The position numbers and the translations under genes are program-made. A DNA stretch of 33,509 nt from Methylotenera sp. (lineage in GTDB: Bacteria > Pseudomonadota > Gammaproteobacteria > Burkholderiales > Methylophilaceae), in assembly GCA_025359405.1 (NCBI GenBank), contig JANYGD010000095.1:1-33509 (forward strand), given 5' to 3'. Below are positions 1-9,704 of the stretch, piece by piece. The notes below the pieces were generated by a model. The model was not told where the DNA came from. It did not search any database and saw nothing but the letters and a program-made list of their open reading frames with translations. Positions within the stretch are counted from its first letter, which is position 1. Every line of letters begins with the position of its first letter.

Positions 1-1
1 T

Positions 2-220
2 TTTAGCTTTCCTTCAGGTCACACATTGCATGCCGTAGTGTTCAGCTTAATAGCCTTATCTTATTACCCAGTATTAGCTTTTATTTTGATTCCATTTACC
101 ATCATGGTGGCGATGTCGCGCGTGATTTTGGGTCTGCATTATCCAAGCGATGTGTTGGCAGGTGCTACCATTGGTTACGTTATCGCACAGCTTTCAATAG
201 GGATTTTTAGTTTTATATAA
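2..220 (+). CDS. PAP2-family phosphatase, C-terminal fragment (5' end outside window)
   Basis: Open frame from base 2 reads FSFPSGHTLHAVVFS...SRVILGLHYPSDVLAG, matching the PSGH and SRxxxxxHxxxD motifs of PAP2 phosphatases. The TTG 'start' at 26 is internal. Confidence 0.88.
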   Translation, partial: FSFPSGHTLHAVVFSLIALSYYPVLAFILIPFTIMVAMSRVILGLHYPSDVLAGATIGYVIAQLSIGIFSFI

Positions 221-1039
221 CTTGATTGGCATTGCTAGACGCAAGCTTAAGTCATGCAAACATTTTTCGCGCCAAGCAATCATTTCCGCCATATTAAGGT
301 GTGTTAATTCTGGCTGCCAATTTGGTCGCTTGCCCAGTAAAGATTTGTCAAAGTGCATGAGCGCGTGGCTGGTATTAGTTAAATAATAGTTTAAGTTTTT
401 TACAAATTCAGTATCGTTTAATTTTAATATCCACAGTATTATTGACGATAAGCGACTCACCCTTAATAAGCCATCTGCCCAAGCCAGCTGCCTTAATTTA
501 GCTTTAGTTAATTTCTTCGACACGCTAAAGCAAGGTGATATAAATTCACTTAGCACCTCGATATGCGTCAAGATTAAATGATGAGGGCTATGCGGTATGT
601 GTTCGGCAATATGCGCATCCATCGCCCATTCTGAGCTAATGTGCGTAATAATTGTTTTGTTTAGCCATTTGGCTTCGTGTGCAGGCACAAAATGATTATG
701 TGCAATCACATCGACAAACAAGTGACTACTGTAGCCAATCGCTATAGCGATTTCTTGTTCCGAATTTGCATTCTTAATCAAAATTTCAGCTTTTTCCCAT
801 TGATGCGTCGTGTGGAATGATTTAGAAATAACGGCTAAATCTGGCAGGCAAGCACCCGCCATGACAAGTTTAGGGAATTTTTTAATAGCTTGCTGGATTT
901 TAGGGTCAAGTAGTGGCATTGTTGCCATCATCCACTGCGAAAATAAGATATGCGTGTACAAACCCCATGCGTTAGCATCAATTGCATAAAGACTTATCGG
1001 CAGGCACCATAACAGTTTGATGTAAAAACGTTTTTTCAT
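194..1039 (-). CDS. Zinc-dependent phospholipase C-like (PF00882-type) exported protein
   Basis: WGLYTHILFSQW near the mature N-terminus and GYSSHLFVDVIAHNHF resemble the His/Asp metal ligands of this family. MKKRFYIKLLWCLPISLYAIDANA looks like a signal peptide. ATG at 1039 preferred over TTG at 1060. Confidence 0.65.
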   Translation of the reverse strand: MKKRFYIKLLWCLPISLYAIDANAWGLYTHILFSQWMMATMPLLDPKIQQAIKKFPKLVMAGACLPDLAVISKSFHTTHQWEKAEILIKNANSEQEIAIAIGYSSHLFVDVIAHNHFVPAHEAKWLNKTIITHISSEWAMDAHIAEHIPHSPHHLILTHIEVLSEFISPCFSVSKKLTKAKLRQLAWADGLLRVSRLSSIILWILKLNDTEFVKNLNYYLTNTSHALMHFDKSLLGKRPNWQPELTHLNMAEMIAWREKCLHDLSLRLAMPIKLYKTKNPY

Positions 1040-1062
1040 GTCGCGTACTGTTACACGCAAGT

Positions 1063-1091
1063 ATGAAGCTCAAATGACAGCTAGATGATAG
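1063..1091 (-). promoter_or_regulatory. Pho box candidate upstream of the phospholipase C-like gene
   Basis: Minus strand CTATCAT-CTAG-CTGTCAT-TTGA-GCTTCAT: three 7-mers at 11-nt spacing. The first two closely match the Pho-box repeat CTGTCAT. Confidence 0.7.
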
Positions 1092-1117
1092 TTTGAAGAA
1101 AGTGAATATATTTGTCA

Positions 1118-1135
1118 TATTCATCTAATTGTCAT
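1118..1135 (+). promoter_or_regulatory. Pho box candidate upstream of the glycosyltransferase
   Basis: TATTCAT-CTAA-TTGTCAT followed after 10 nt by TAGCAT (1146-1151) as a possible -10. First half-site is weak. Confidence 0.5.
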
Positions 1136-1167
1136 GTGATAAAGTTAGCATTCATACAATTAAATCT

Positions 1168-2385
1168 ATGCCTAACTTTATGAATATATTGCTGATTTCT
1201 GATGTTTACTTTCCACGTGTGAATGGCGTTTCTACCTCGATTAAAACCTTTACCGAACAACTACAAAAGTTAGGCCATAGCGTGCATTTAATTGCGCCAG
1301 AGTATGGTGGCAAAACTGCTGATGAAGCCTGGATTACGCGCGTACCTGCGCGATCAATTTATTTTGACCCAGAAGATAAATTAATGAAATACAGCGAAGT
1401 ACTGCGATTGCTACCAGCACTTAAAAACAATAAATTTGACCTTATTCATATTCATACGCCATTTGTCGCACACTATGCGGGCTTGAAACTTGGTAAATTA
1501 TTAAACTTACCGGTGGTTGAAACATACCACACGTTTTTTGAGGATTATTTGCATCACTATTTGCCGTGGGTTCCAACATTTGCAGCACGTGGATTAGCAA
1601 GGTTAATTTCAAAAAATCAATGTAATCAAGTAGATGCCATTGTGGCGCCTTCGCAGCCTATGCTAGATGTGCTGCGTACTTATGGCATCGATACGCAGGC
1701 GGAAGTAATAGCAACTGGCCTACAAGCAAATAGTTTTAGTGAGGCTGATGGCGATGCATTTAGAGAAAAACATGGCATTGCCTTGCAACGGCCAATGTTG
1801 TTGTACGTGGGGCGTGTGGCTTTTGAAAAGAATATTGATTTCTTAGTAAGAGTGACTCAATTATTAATTAAAGAAACGCCAGAGGCTTTATTGGTGATTA
1901 CTGGAGAAGGACCAGCAGAGCCTAGTTTACGTGCTTTGGTAAAAACGCTTGGCATTGAAAAAAATGTACAGTTTATTGGTTATTTAGATCGCAATACCGA
2001 GCTTAATGCTTGCTATAAAGCGGCCGATATATTTGTGTTTGCCTCCAAAAGTGAAACGCAGGGTCTGGTATTGCTTGAAGCGATGGCGCAAGGCACGCCA
2101 GTAGTGGCGATTGCTGAGCTAGGCACCGCTTCGATATTGGTAGAAGGACAAGGCGCGATGATTGCTGCTGAGGATGAGGTGGAGTTTATGCATAAGGTGC
2201 ATGAATTGCTTCTGAATCCAGTACATCGAAAACATTTAGGTGAGTGTGCTAGGCATTATGCGCAGAGCAATTGGTCAGCCGCTACCCAAGCAGAACGCAT
2301 GGTGAGGTTTTATGCTGAAATTATTAGCAAACAATATTTGCCAATAGAGGGCAGAGCAGAGTTAAATAAAGTACATCAATTATAA
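1168..2385 (+). CDS. GT4-family glycosyltransferase (diacylglycerol glucosyltransferase/MgtA-like)
   Basis: MNILLISDVYFPRVNGVSTSIKTF N-terminus and FVFASKSETQGLVLLEAMAQGTPVVA C-terminal motif typical of GT4. Start at 1168 or 1180 preferred because the TTG at 1129 lies inside the Pho-like box. Confidence 0.85.
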   Translation: MPNFMNILLISDVYFPRVNGVSTSIKTFTEQLQKLGHSVHLIAPEYGGKTADEAWITRVPARSIYFDPEDKLMKYSEVLRLLPALKNNKFDLIHIHTPFVAHYAGLKLGKLLNLPVVETYHTFFEDYLHHYLPWVPTFAARGLARLISKNQCNQVDAIVAPSQPMLDVLRTYGIDTQAEVIATGLQANSFSEADGDAFREKHGIALQRPMLLYVGRVAFEKNIDFLVRVTQLLIKETPEALLVITGEGPAEPSLRALVKTLGIEKNVQFIGYLDRNTELNACYKAADIFVFASKSETQGLVLLEAMAQGTPVVAIAELGTASILVEGQGAMIAAEDEVEFMHKVHELLLNPVHRKHLGECARHYAQSNWSAATQAERMVRFYAEIISKQYLPIEGRAELNKVHQL

Positions 2386-2429
2386 AATTGGGTTTTAAAG
2401 CTATTAAAGAGCTTGCAGGCAGGTGTAGT

Positions 2430-3140
2430 TTAGTCTGGCAAAGTTTCTTGTTCTTTTTCTTCCATGCTGATATGGCGCACATCTTTACCTTTCACCATAT
2501 ACACCACGTATTCTGAGATATTTTTAGCGTGATCGCCAATGCGCTCGATGGCTTTTGATACAAATAATACTTCGAGTGCCATTGAAATAGTGCGTGGGTC
2601 TTCCAGCATGAAAGTGATGAGTTGACGAATAGTCATTTGATACTGTTCATCGACTTCTTCATCCATATGGGCTATTTCGAGCAACTTGGTCGCATCCGAG
2701 CGCGCAAAAGCGTCCAGTGCCATATGTAACATGTCGCGTGTTAAGTTTGCCATTGCTTTAATTTCGGCAAAACGTGGTGACCACACGCGATCGGTTTCAT
2801 AAGTTTTTAGTGCAAAGCGCGCAATTTTCGCGGCCTCATCACCAATGCGCTCAAGGTCAGTGATGGTTTTAATCATCATCAGCACCATGCGTAAATCGCC
2901 TGCGGTTGGCTGGCGGCGGGCAATTATATGACTGCAATCTTCGTCCACTTGCACTTCTAAGGCATTCACCATATGGTCTTTTTTAATGACAGTTTTCGCA
3001 AGCTTAGGGTTAGAGCTAATCAACGCTTCTAGCGCATCAACTATCTGCTGTTCAACTAGCGCTCCCATTTCTAGTACTTTGGCGCGCACCGCCTCTAATT
3101 CGGCGTCGTACTGTTTGGAGATATGTTCAGAGTGCTGCAT
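2430..3140 (-). CDS. phoU: Phosphate signalling protein PhoU
   Basis: HISKQYDAELEAVRAKVLEMGALVEQQ, ERIGDEAAKIA and ERIGDHAKNISEYVVYMVKGKDVRH motifs; follows pstB; AAGGA upstream of ATG. Confidence 0.96.
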   Translation of the reverse strand: MQHSEHISKQYDAELEAVRAKVLEMGALVEQQIVDALEALISSNPKLAKTVIKKDHMVNALEVQVDEDCSHIIARRQPTAGDLRMVLMMIKTITDLERIGDEAAKIARFALKTYETDRVWSPRFAEIKAMANLTRDMLHMALDAFARSDATKLLEIAHMDEEVDEQYQMTIRQLITFMLEDPRTISMALEVLFVSKAIERIGDHAKNISEYVVYMVKGKDVRHISMEEKEQETLPD

Positions 3141-3207
3141 TGCTTAATCCTTTCAAACCTTGCTGGGTAAAACAAATATAAAATAACTTAAACTAACTAA
3201 ATCTAAT

Positions 3208-3981
3208 TTAGCCAAACTTGCCTGTGATGTAATCTTCAGTTTCTTTGCGGCTAGGACGGGTAAAAATTGTGTCGGTATCGCCATACTCTATCAGCTCACC
3301 CAAATACATATAGGCAGTGTAGTCTGATACGCGCGCTGCTTGTTGCATATTGTGGGTCACCATTACGATGGTGTACTCATTTTTCAATTCATGTATGAGA
3401 TCTTCTATGCGTGCTGTAGAGATTGGGTCTAACGCAGAACAGGGCTCATCCAGTAATAATACATTGGGTTTTACCGCGACACCTCGCGCAATACATAAGC
3501 GTTGTTGCTGACCGCCTGATAAACCAGAGCCACTTTGGTTGAGTTTGTCTTTCACTTCATTCCAAATAGCTGCCTTTTGAAGCGCCCATTCAACGCGATC
3601 ATCCATTTCAAATCTTGATAAATTCTCGTATAGCTTGACACCAAAAGCAACATTGTCGTAGATAGACATCGGGAAGGGTGTTGGTTTTTGGAATACCATA
3701 CCCACTTTTGCGCGAAGTAAATTTAAATCTTGTTCAGAAGAGTGAATGTCTTTGCCATCAAGCAAAATATTTCCTTCAACTCTTTGCTTTGGGTAGAGCT
3801 CATACATCCGGTTAAAAGTGCGCAACAAAGTAGATTTGCCACAACCTGACGGGCCAATAAAGGCGGTTACTTTATTCGCAGGTATGTCAATGTTGATGTC
3901 TTTAAGCGCATGAAATTTACCATAGTAAAAGTTCATATTTTTGGTTGAGATCTTCGCTTGAAGCGTTTGTGTAGAGGACAT
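3208..3981 (-). CDS. pstB: Phosphate ABC transporter ATP-binding protein PstB
   Basis: Walker [10 protein letters not shown], signature [13 protein letters not shown], Walker [29 protein letters not shown] start. Confidence 0.98.
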   Translation of the reverse strand: MSSTQTLQAKISTKNMNFYYGKFHALKDINIDIPANKVTAFIGPSGCGKSTLLRTFNRMYELYPKQRVEGNILLDGKDIHSSEQDLNLLRAKVGMVFQKPTPFPMSIYDNVAFGVKLYENLSRFEMDDRVEWALQKAAIWNEVKDKLNQSGSGLSGGQQQRLCIARGVAVKPNVLLLDEPCSALDPISTARIEDLIHELKNEYTIVMVTHNMQQAARVSDYTAYMYLGELIEYGDTDTIFTRPSRKETEDYITGKFG

Positions 3982-3998
3982 GTTTAATAAATCCTAAA

Positions 3999-4856
3999 TT
4001 AACTTTGAGATTGATTGGAGCGGAATACAGAACGCGCTAAGATATTGAGGCCTAACACAAACAAGGTAATTAATAGCGCGCCAGCCCATGCTAAATGCTG
4101 CCAATCCTTATATGGGCTCATTGCAAATTGGAAAATCACCACAGCCAAGCTGGAAATTGGCTTGCTCATATCTGAATTCCAAAACTGATTGTTGAGCGCG
4201 GTAAATAAAAGCGGAGCTGTTTCGCCACTAATTCGAGCTACCGCAAGCAATAGACCTGTCATGATGCCAGTTTTGGCTGATCGATAAACGACGTTTACAA
4301 TCACTTTCCAGTAGGGAGCACCAAGCGCAGCAGCAGCTTCACGCAAGGTGCTTGGCACCAAGGTCATCATATTTTCTGTGGTGCGAACCACCACAGGAAT
4401 CACGATGAGTGACAGTGCCAGAGAACCTGCCCACCCAGAAAAATGCCCAACGGTATTCACGGCAACTTCGTACACGAATAGGCCGATGACAATGGACGGG
4501 GCAGAAAGTAAAATATCATTAATAAATCTAGTTGTAGGCGCCAGCCAGCCAGACCTGCCATATTCCGCAAGATAAGTACCCGCCAATATACCTACAGGTG
4601 TACCGATTAATGTTGCAAACAACACCATTTGAAAACTGCCTACGATTGCATTTAACAAACCGCCAGAGCTGCCAGGAGGTGGGGTCATCTTGGTAAACAC
4701 ATCTAGAGTCAGGTGACTCAAGCCTTGACTAAACAATGTCCATAATATCCACACTAAAAAGCTCAGCGCAAACAATACGGTTACAACAGAAATGCTAAGT
4801 GCGAGGCTGTTAATAATCTTGCGCTTCAGATAGCGCTTATTATTCAATTGGCTCAT
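3999..4856 (-). CDS. pstA: Phosphate ABC transporter permease PstA
   Basis: Multi-TM permease with [22 protein letters not shown] loop; between pstC and pstB. Confidence 0.96.
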   Translation of the reverse strand: MSQLNNKRYLKRKIINSLALSISVVTVLFALSFLVWILWTLFSQGLSHLTLDVFTKMTPPPGSSGGLLNAIVGSFQMVLFATLIGTPVGILAGTYLAEYGRSGWLAPTTRFINDILLSAPSIVIGLFVYEVAVNTVGHFSGWAGSLALSLIVIPVVVRTTENMMTLVPSTLREAAAALGAPYWKVIVNVVYRSAKTGIMTGLLLAVARISGETAPLLFTALNNQFWNSDMSKPISSLAVVIFQFAMSPYKDWQHLAWAGALLITLFVLGLNILARSVFRSNQSQS

Positions 4857-5914
4857 GATTGCTTCCCTTCGCGCAGGGATAGGCGAATCAATAGAATTTT
4901 AGCAAGAGCCAATACGATAAAAGTAATCACAAACAGAGTTAAGCCTAAGGTGATGAGTGATGAGGTGTAAATATCGCCCACGGCTTCAGTAAATTCATTT
5001 GCCAATGCGGAAGATATGGTGTTACCTGGCATCATAAGTGAGGGTGATAATTCATGCGCATTTCCAATCACAAAGGTGACTGCCATGGTCTCACCCAGCG
5101 CTCGACCTAGCCCTAGCATAATTCCACCGACTACCCCAGTTTTGGTATAAGGTAGGACTACATTCCACACCACTTCCCAAGTGGTGGCGCCAAGACCGTA
5201 GGCAGATTCTTTAAGCATACTTGGGACAATTTCAAATACATCTCGCATGACTGAGGATGTAAATGGGATGACCATAATGGCTAAAATAATGCCAGCAGTC
5301 AGCATGCCTATGCCCATTGGGGGACCCTGAAATACTTGTCCTATCAATGGTAGATTGCCAAGGTTATCGTTAATCCATGGCTGGACATGGTCAGCAAATA
5401 AAGGTGCAAATACAAACAAACCCCACATGCCATAAATAATACTTGGAATGCCAGCAAGCAACTCTATCGCGACTCCAATTGGGCGTTTAAGCCAAGTGGG
5501 CGATAATTCAGTAATAAAAATGGCAATACCGAAGCTCACTGGTATTCCAATTAGCATAGCAATAAGCGCGGTAATGAAAGTTCCATATATAGGAACTAGG
5601 CCGCCGAATTGGATTTCAACTGGGTTCCAAGCGGGACTTGTAAAAAAAGATGGCCCAAAGGCCTTAAGTGCTGGCAAGCTACCAACAAACAATACGACGA
5701 TTATGCCAAACAGTAAGATGAAAACCAGAAACGCAAAAAACATGGTGGTGTTGCGAAATAGTTTATCTAATGTAGCCCCCACATTTTTATTCTGTGCACT
5801 AGGTGACATTTTTTTTGAATCTCTAGTAGTTTGTTCTTTTAATGTTATTAAAGAGGGGAGAGAAGGCTCCCCTCCTGCAATGCTAACGGTTATCTTATTA
5901 TCATAAGACGACAT
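4853..5914 (-). CDS. pstC: Phosphate ABC transporter permease PstC
   Basis: [51 protein letters not shown]; overlaps pstA by 4 bp. Exact start uncertain (alternative Met at 5809). Confidence 0.96.
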   Translation of the reverse strand: MSSYDNKITVSIAGGEPSLPSLITLKEQTTRDSKKMSPSAQNKNVGATLDKLFRNTTMFFAFLVFILLFGIIVVLFVGSLPALKAFGPSFFTSPAWNPVEIQFGGLVPIYGTFITALIAMLIGIPVSFGIAIFITELSPTWLKRPIGVAIELLAGIPSIIYGMWGLFVFAPLFADHVQPWINDNLGNLPLIGQVFQGPPMGIGMLTAGIILAIMVIPFTSSVMRDVFEIVPSMLKESAYGLGATTWEVVWNVVLPYTKTGVVGGIMLGLGRALGETMAVTFVIGNAHELSPSLMMPGNTISSALANEFTEAVGDIYTSSLITLGLTLFVITFIVLALAKILLIRLSLREGKQS

Positions 5915-5957
5915 GTTTATACTATATCAATTACTTAGTAAATTTTATTTGATAAAT

Positions 5958-7013
5958 TTATTTAGTCCAAATAGCAGCGCCATCTTTGCTTTTCAGATTG
6001 CTTTTCCAGCTAGTTTCAATAAGTTTAACAACGCTTTCAGGCATTGGAACATAGTCAAGTGCTTTAGCCATCAAGCCGCCATTATTGTAACCCCAATCAA
6101 AGAATTTAAGCACTTCTGTACCATTTGCCGGGTTATCCTGAACTTTGTGCATTAAGATGAAAGTAGCACCTGTGATAGGCCAAGTCTCTTTACCAGGCTC
6201 ATTCGTCAAAATTTCATAAAAGCCAGGTGCTTTTTCCCAGTCAGCAAATTTGGCTGCAGATTGGAAGCTTGCGATATTTGGTTTAACAAATTCACCTTCC
6301 CGATTTTGCAAAGCTACGGTTGGTAAGTTATTTTGTTTAGCAAAAGCATATTCAACATAACCAATAGAGCCTTTGATACGTTGCGCATATGAGGCAACAC
6401 CTTCATTACCTTTACCACCCACACCTGTTGGCCATGCGATAGAAGTGTCAGCGCCTACTTTATCGCTCCATTCTTTGCTTACTTTGCTTAAGTAATTGGC
6501 AAACACAAAAGTGGTGCCTGAGCCATCAGAACGATGAACCACAGTAATTGCTGAATCTGGTAATGCCAAACTTGGGTTTAATGTTTTAATTGCGGCATCA
6601 TTCCACTTTGTGATTTTTTTAAGAAAAATGTTGGCAAGCACTTCGCCGTTTAGACGTAACTCACCATCTGTAACACCTGGAATATTCACTACTGGCACTA
6701 CACCACCCACAACGGCGGGGAACTGCATTAGGCCAACTTTTTCAAGCTCTTCAGGTTTTAATGGTTTGTCAGATGCACCAAAATCAACCGTTTTATTGGT
6801 GATTTGTTTAATACCGCCGCCAGAACCGATAGATTGGTAGTTTAATTTCACGTTTGTTTTAACGTTGTAAGATTCAGCCCATTTTGCATAAATAGGGTAT
6901 GGGAACGTAGCACCAGCGCCTGTGATATCAGTAGCAAATGAGGGGGTGGTAATAGTAATGCCAGCAATCAACATAGCTATCAGGGGTAATGATTTAACAA
7001 ACTTAGTTCGCAT
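5958..7013 (-). CDS. pstS: Periplasmic phosphate-binding protein PstS
   Basis: Signal peptide MRTKFVKSLPLIAMLIAGITITTPSFA, then ITGAGATFPYPIYAKWAESY, SIGSGGGIKQI and HRSDGSGTTFVF phosphate-binding motifs. Start trimmed from 7028. Confidence 0.97.
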   Translation of the reverse strand: MRTKFVKSLPLIAMLIAGITITTPSFATDITGAGATFPYPIYAKWAESYNVKTNVKLNYQSIGSGGGIKQITNKTVDFGASDKPLKPEELEKVGLMQFPAVVGGVVPVVNIPGVTDGELRLNGEVLANIFLKKITKWNDAAIKTLNPSLALPDSAITVVHRSDGSGTTFVFANYLSKVSKEWSDKVGADTSIAWPTGVGGKGNEGVASYAQRIKGSIGYVEYAFAKQNNLPTVALQNREGEFVKPNIASFQSAAKFADWEKAPGFYEILTNEPGKETWPITGATFILMHKVQDNPANGTEVLKFFDWGYNNGGLMAKALDYVPMPESVVKLIETSWKSNLKSKDGAAIWTK

Positions 7014-7052
7014 TGAAGTCTCCATCAAGTTAAAAATACTTTTTTAAGTAGA

Positions 7053-7091
7053 GGCGAATTTTAGAGATTGAATATGACAGTTTGATGACAA
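7053..7091 (-). promoter_or_regulatory. Pho box plus -10 of the pst operon
   Basis: Minus strand TTGTCAT-CAAA-CTGTCAT, 10 nt, TAAAAT. Textbook Pho box/-10 spacing. Confidence 0.88.
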
Positions 7092-7110
7092 ATTGATTAA
7101 TTTGGCCAAT

Positions 7111-7139
7111 AAAAAAGGGTCTCAAAATAGCCCCTTTTG
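7111..7139 (-). terminator. Rho-independent terminator downstream of pit
   Basis: Minus strand AAAAGGGG-loop-ACCCTTTTTT hairpin with U-tract between pit and the pst promoter. Confidence 0.6.
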
Positions 7140-7163
7140 TAAAGTAATGCTTATATTAAATTA

Positions 7164-8162
7164 TTATAAAAAACTACTACCTAAGTGATAAGCGCCTGCG
7201 GCAATTAAACCTGCACAAGGGATAGTCAGCACCCACGCCCAAACGATGCGCGAAGCTAAGCCCCAGCGCACTGCTGAAACGCGGCGAGAAAGCCCAACAC
7301 CAATAATCGCGCCGGTAATGGTGTGTGTGGTAGAAACCGGAATACCGAGTGAAGTGGCAATAAACAAGGCAATTGCGCCAGAGGTTTGTGCGCAAAAGCC
7401 GCCCGATGGGCGAATGCGCGTAATGCCCATGCCCATGGTACGCACAATGCGCCAACCGCCAAACAGCGTTCCCAAGCCCATGGCGATTTGGCATGCAATT
7501 ACCACCCAAAACGGTACGTGGAAATCGCCCTGCAAATAGCCATTGGCATACAGCAACACGGCGATAATCCCCATAGTTTTTTGCGCGTCGTTGCCACCGT
7601 GGCCTAAGCTATATAGCGATGAAGAAATAAATTGTAGTTTGTTAAATCGTCGTTCTGCTGGGTAGGGTGCCGATTTTTCGAATACCCACAGTACAATCAC
7701 CATGAGAATTAGCGCGAGCAACATGCCAAATAACGGCGATAAAATAATAGCGGCCGAAGTTTTAATTAGCCCTGCCGCAATAATTGCGCCAGTGCCCGCT
7801 TTGGCCACGCCTGCGCCCACCAATCCGCCCACTAGCGCGTGAGATGATGATGATGGAATACCAAACCACCAGGTAATGAAATTCCAAGATATTGCCCCGC
7901 TAAGCGCGCCAAATATCACGGCGTTGTCGATAATCTGTTTGGAGATAATACCTTTGCCAACTGTATCTGCCACGTGCAGGCCAAAAAATAGAAAGGCAAT
8001 TAGATTAAAAAATGCCGCCCAAACCACTGCCGCTTGCGGCGTGAGTAAACGCGTAGAAACCATAAGTGCAATAGAGTTTGCTGCATCGTGAAAGCCGTTC
8101 ATAAAATCGAACAAGAGGGCTACCACCACCAGCAACGCCATGATGACAATTGCGTGATCCAT
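7164..8162 (-). CDS. pit: Low-affinity inorganic phosphate transporter (PiT family)
   Basis: DFMNGFHDAANSIALMVSTR and SLGHGGNDAQKTMGII duplicated PiT signatures; GIPVSTTHTITGAIIGVG. Confidence 0.95.
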   Translation of the reverse strand: MDHAIVIMALLVVVALLFDFMNGFHDAANSIALMVSTRLLTPQAAVVWAAFFNLIAFLFFGLHVADTVGKGIISKQIIDNAVIFGALSGAISWNFITWWFGIPSSSSHALVGGLVGAGVAKAGTGAIIAAGLIKTSAAIILSPLFGMLLALILMVIVLWVFEKSAPYPAERRFNKLQFISSSLYSLGHGGNDAQKTMGIIAVLLYANGYLQGDFHVPFWVVIACQIAMGLGTLFGGWRIVRTMGMGITRIRPSGGFCAQTSGAIALFIATSLGIPVSTTHTITGAIIGVGLSRRVSAVRWGLASRIVWAWVLTIPCAGLIAAGAYHLGSSFL

Positions 8163-8173
8163 GTTCGTGCCCC

Positions 8174-8830
8174 TTAAATGCGCTCTAGCACAACACCATG
8201 AATCACATCAGCCACGTCTTCACAGCTATCTACTGCATCTTCAAATAAATCATAAAGTTCTTTTGAGCGGATGAGCGCGCGCGCATCAGTTTCTTCAGCA
8301 AACAAGCGGTGCATGCCGGCACGCATCACATGATCTGCCTCACCTTCAATGCTACTAATTTCCTCGCAAGTGCGCAAAATGCGTTCGGCATTTTTCATGT
8401 CCGATAACATATGCACTGTATCGCGTACTTTTTCCGAGGCGCGTAGTAGGATTTGTCCAAGCGCGACCATTTCGGGCGTAAAATTGCTGTGGCCGTAGAT
8501 CTTGGCGCTTTGCGGAATACCTTCCATATAATCGATAATGTCATCCAAAGCCATTGCCAGCTCGCGAATTTCACGTCGATCAAACGGTGTAATAAAGGTT
8601 TTGTGAAGTGAAAGTAGAATCTCTTTGGTATATTCATCCGCTTCAGACTCAATGGCTCTAATTTCTGCAAAATGCTGCTCAAATTTTTCTGCCTCATTCA
8701 CAGCCGCCATCATTGCCAATACTTTGGAGCCTCTAACAGCGCAGTCGGCCAAGTTGTTAAATAGGGTAAAGTAACTATCACTGCGCGGTGTGATGGATGA
8801 CATCAACCGACTGAAAACGCCACTTGCCAT
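8174..8830 (-). CDS. DUF47-family PhoU-like regulator, coupled to Pit
   Basis: FITPFDRREIRELAMALDDIIDYME and DLFEDAVDSCEDVADVIHGVVLERI are DUF47 hallmarks; immediately upstream of pit. Confidence 0.92.
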   Translation of the reverse strand: MASGVFSRLMSSITPRSDSYFTLFNNLADCAVRGSKVLAMMAAVNEAEKFEQHFAEIRAIESEADEYTKEILLSLHKTFITPFDRREIRELAMALDDIIDYMEGIPQSAKIYGHSNFTPEMVALGQILLRASEKVRDTVHMLSDMKNAERILRTCEEISSIEGEADHVMRAGMHRLFAEETDARALIRSKELYDLFEDAVDSCEDVADVIHGVVLERI

Positions 8831-9008
8831 GCTTGTCTCCCTTAATCAAATGAATTTTTGTAATTTTTCTGTAACTTGCGTTTAGTTTACTTGCTTATAT
8901 TAAAGCTACGAATTTTAATGTGCGAAAATTATAATTTTACGCAAAAAGCATATTATTATATCGTTGCCGAAACGGGCATACGCTACGTAGTTGCTAAGCT
9001 GCAAAATT

Positions 9009-9026
9009 ATGACATAAATGTGACAA
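9009..9026 (-). promoter_or_regulatory. Pho box candidate about 180 bp upstream of DUF47-pit
   Basis: Minus strand TTGTCAC-ATTT-ATGTCAT; 11-nt repeat spacing correct, but no clear -10 at the expected distance. Confidence 0.5.
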
Positions 9027-9054
9027 AAGAAGACGCCAATATAAAAACAAAAGC

Positions 9055-9704
9055 ATGCAAATTAAAATAACAACTGAGTTCTTTGGCACTGCTTTATTGC
9101 TGGCTATCGTTACAGGCTCTGGCATTATGGGTGAAACCTTAACGCAGGCAACGCTGCTGTGGCACTGCTGGGCAATAGCATTGCCACAGGCTGTGGTTTA
9201 TATGTGCTGATTAGCTTGCTGGCGCCCATATCTGGTGCGCATTTTAATCCAGTTGTAAGCACCATGTTTTGGCGCGCAGGCGCGTTGAATACGCCAACGT
9301 TATTTGGCTATATCGCTGCGCAAATCTCAGGTGCAATTGCTGGCGTTTGGCTCACGCATTTGATGTTTGCTTTGCCTATTATTCAAGCCTCAAGCAAGCC
9401 TAGGCATGGCTTAGGCATTTGGGTGAGCGAGTTAGTCGCCACCTTGGTTTTGCTTAGTGTAATTCACTTAGGCGTTAAATATACGAATGAAAAAGTGACG
9501 ATGCTGGTCGCGCTTACGGTTACTGCGGGCTATTGGTTTACTTCATCCACTTTTTTTGCAAACCCAGCGGTGACATTGGCGCGCAGCCTCACCAATACCT
9601 TTGTTGGCATTGCGCCAGCAGATGTATTGGGCTTCGTCACCGCGCAACTACTAGCTTTGGTGGTGTTTTGCGTTTATTTAAAGGTTTTTAAAAGTCAAAA
9701 ATGA
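9055..9704 (+). CDS. Aquaporin/MIP-family channel (AqpS-like) with apparent 1-nt frameshift near 9146-9151
   Basis: Frame 1 from ATG 9055 gives MQIKITTEFFGTALLLAIVTGSGIMGETLTQ, then the 9159 frame gives VALLGNSIATGCGLYVLISLLAPISGAHFNPVVST...FFANPAVTLARSLTNTF. Both NPA-type motifs present; restoring 1 nt joins the frames. Confidence 0.82.

Noticed and set aside
194-220. 27-bp convergent overlap of the PAP2 and phospholipase C-like genes
   Set aside because: Ordinary tail-to-tail overlap; no evidence of regulatory meaning.
2395-2430. Weak hairpin AAGCT-ATTAAAG-AGCTT after phoU
   Set aside because: Short AT-rich stem without a proper U-tract; not enough for a terminator call.
5448-5906. 152-aa plus-strand ORF inside pstC
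   Set aside because: Antisense of a confident permease gene.
7177-7607. Several overlapping ORFs on both strands within pit
   Set aside because: The PiT reading frame has clear family motifs; the others have none and overlap it fully.
8876-9070. 64-aa ORF between DUF47 and the aquaporin gene
   Set aside because: No motif, AT-rich, contains the Pho-like box and overlaps the aquaporin start; treated as non-coding.
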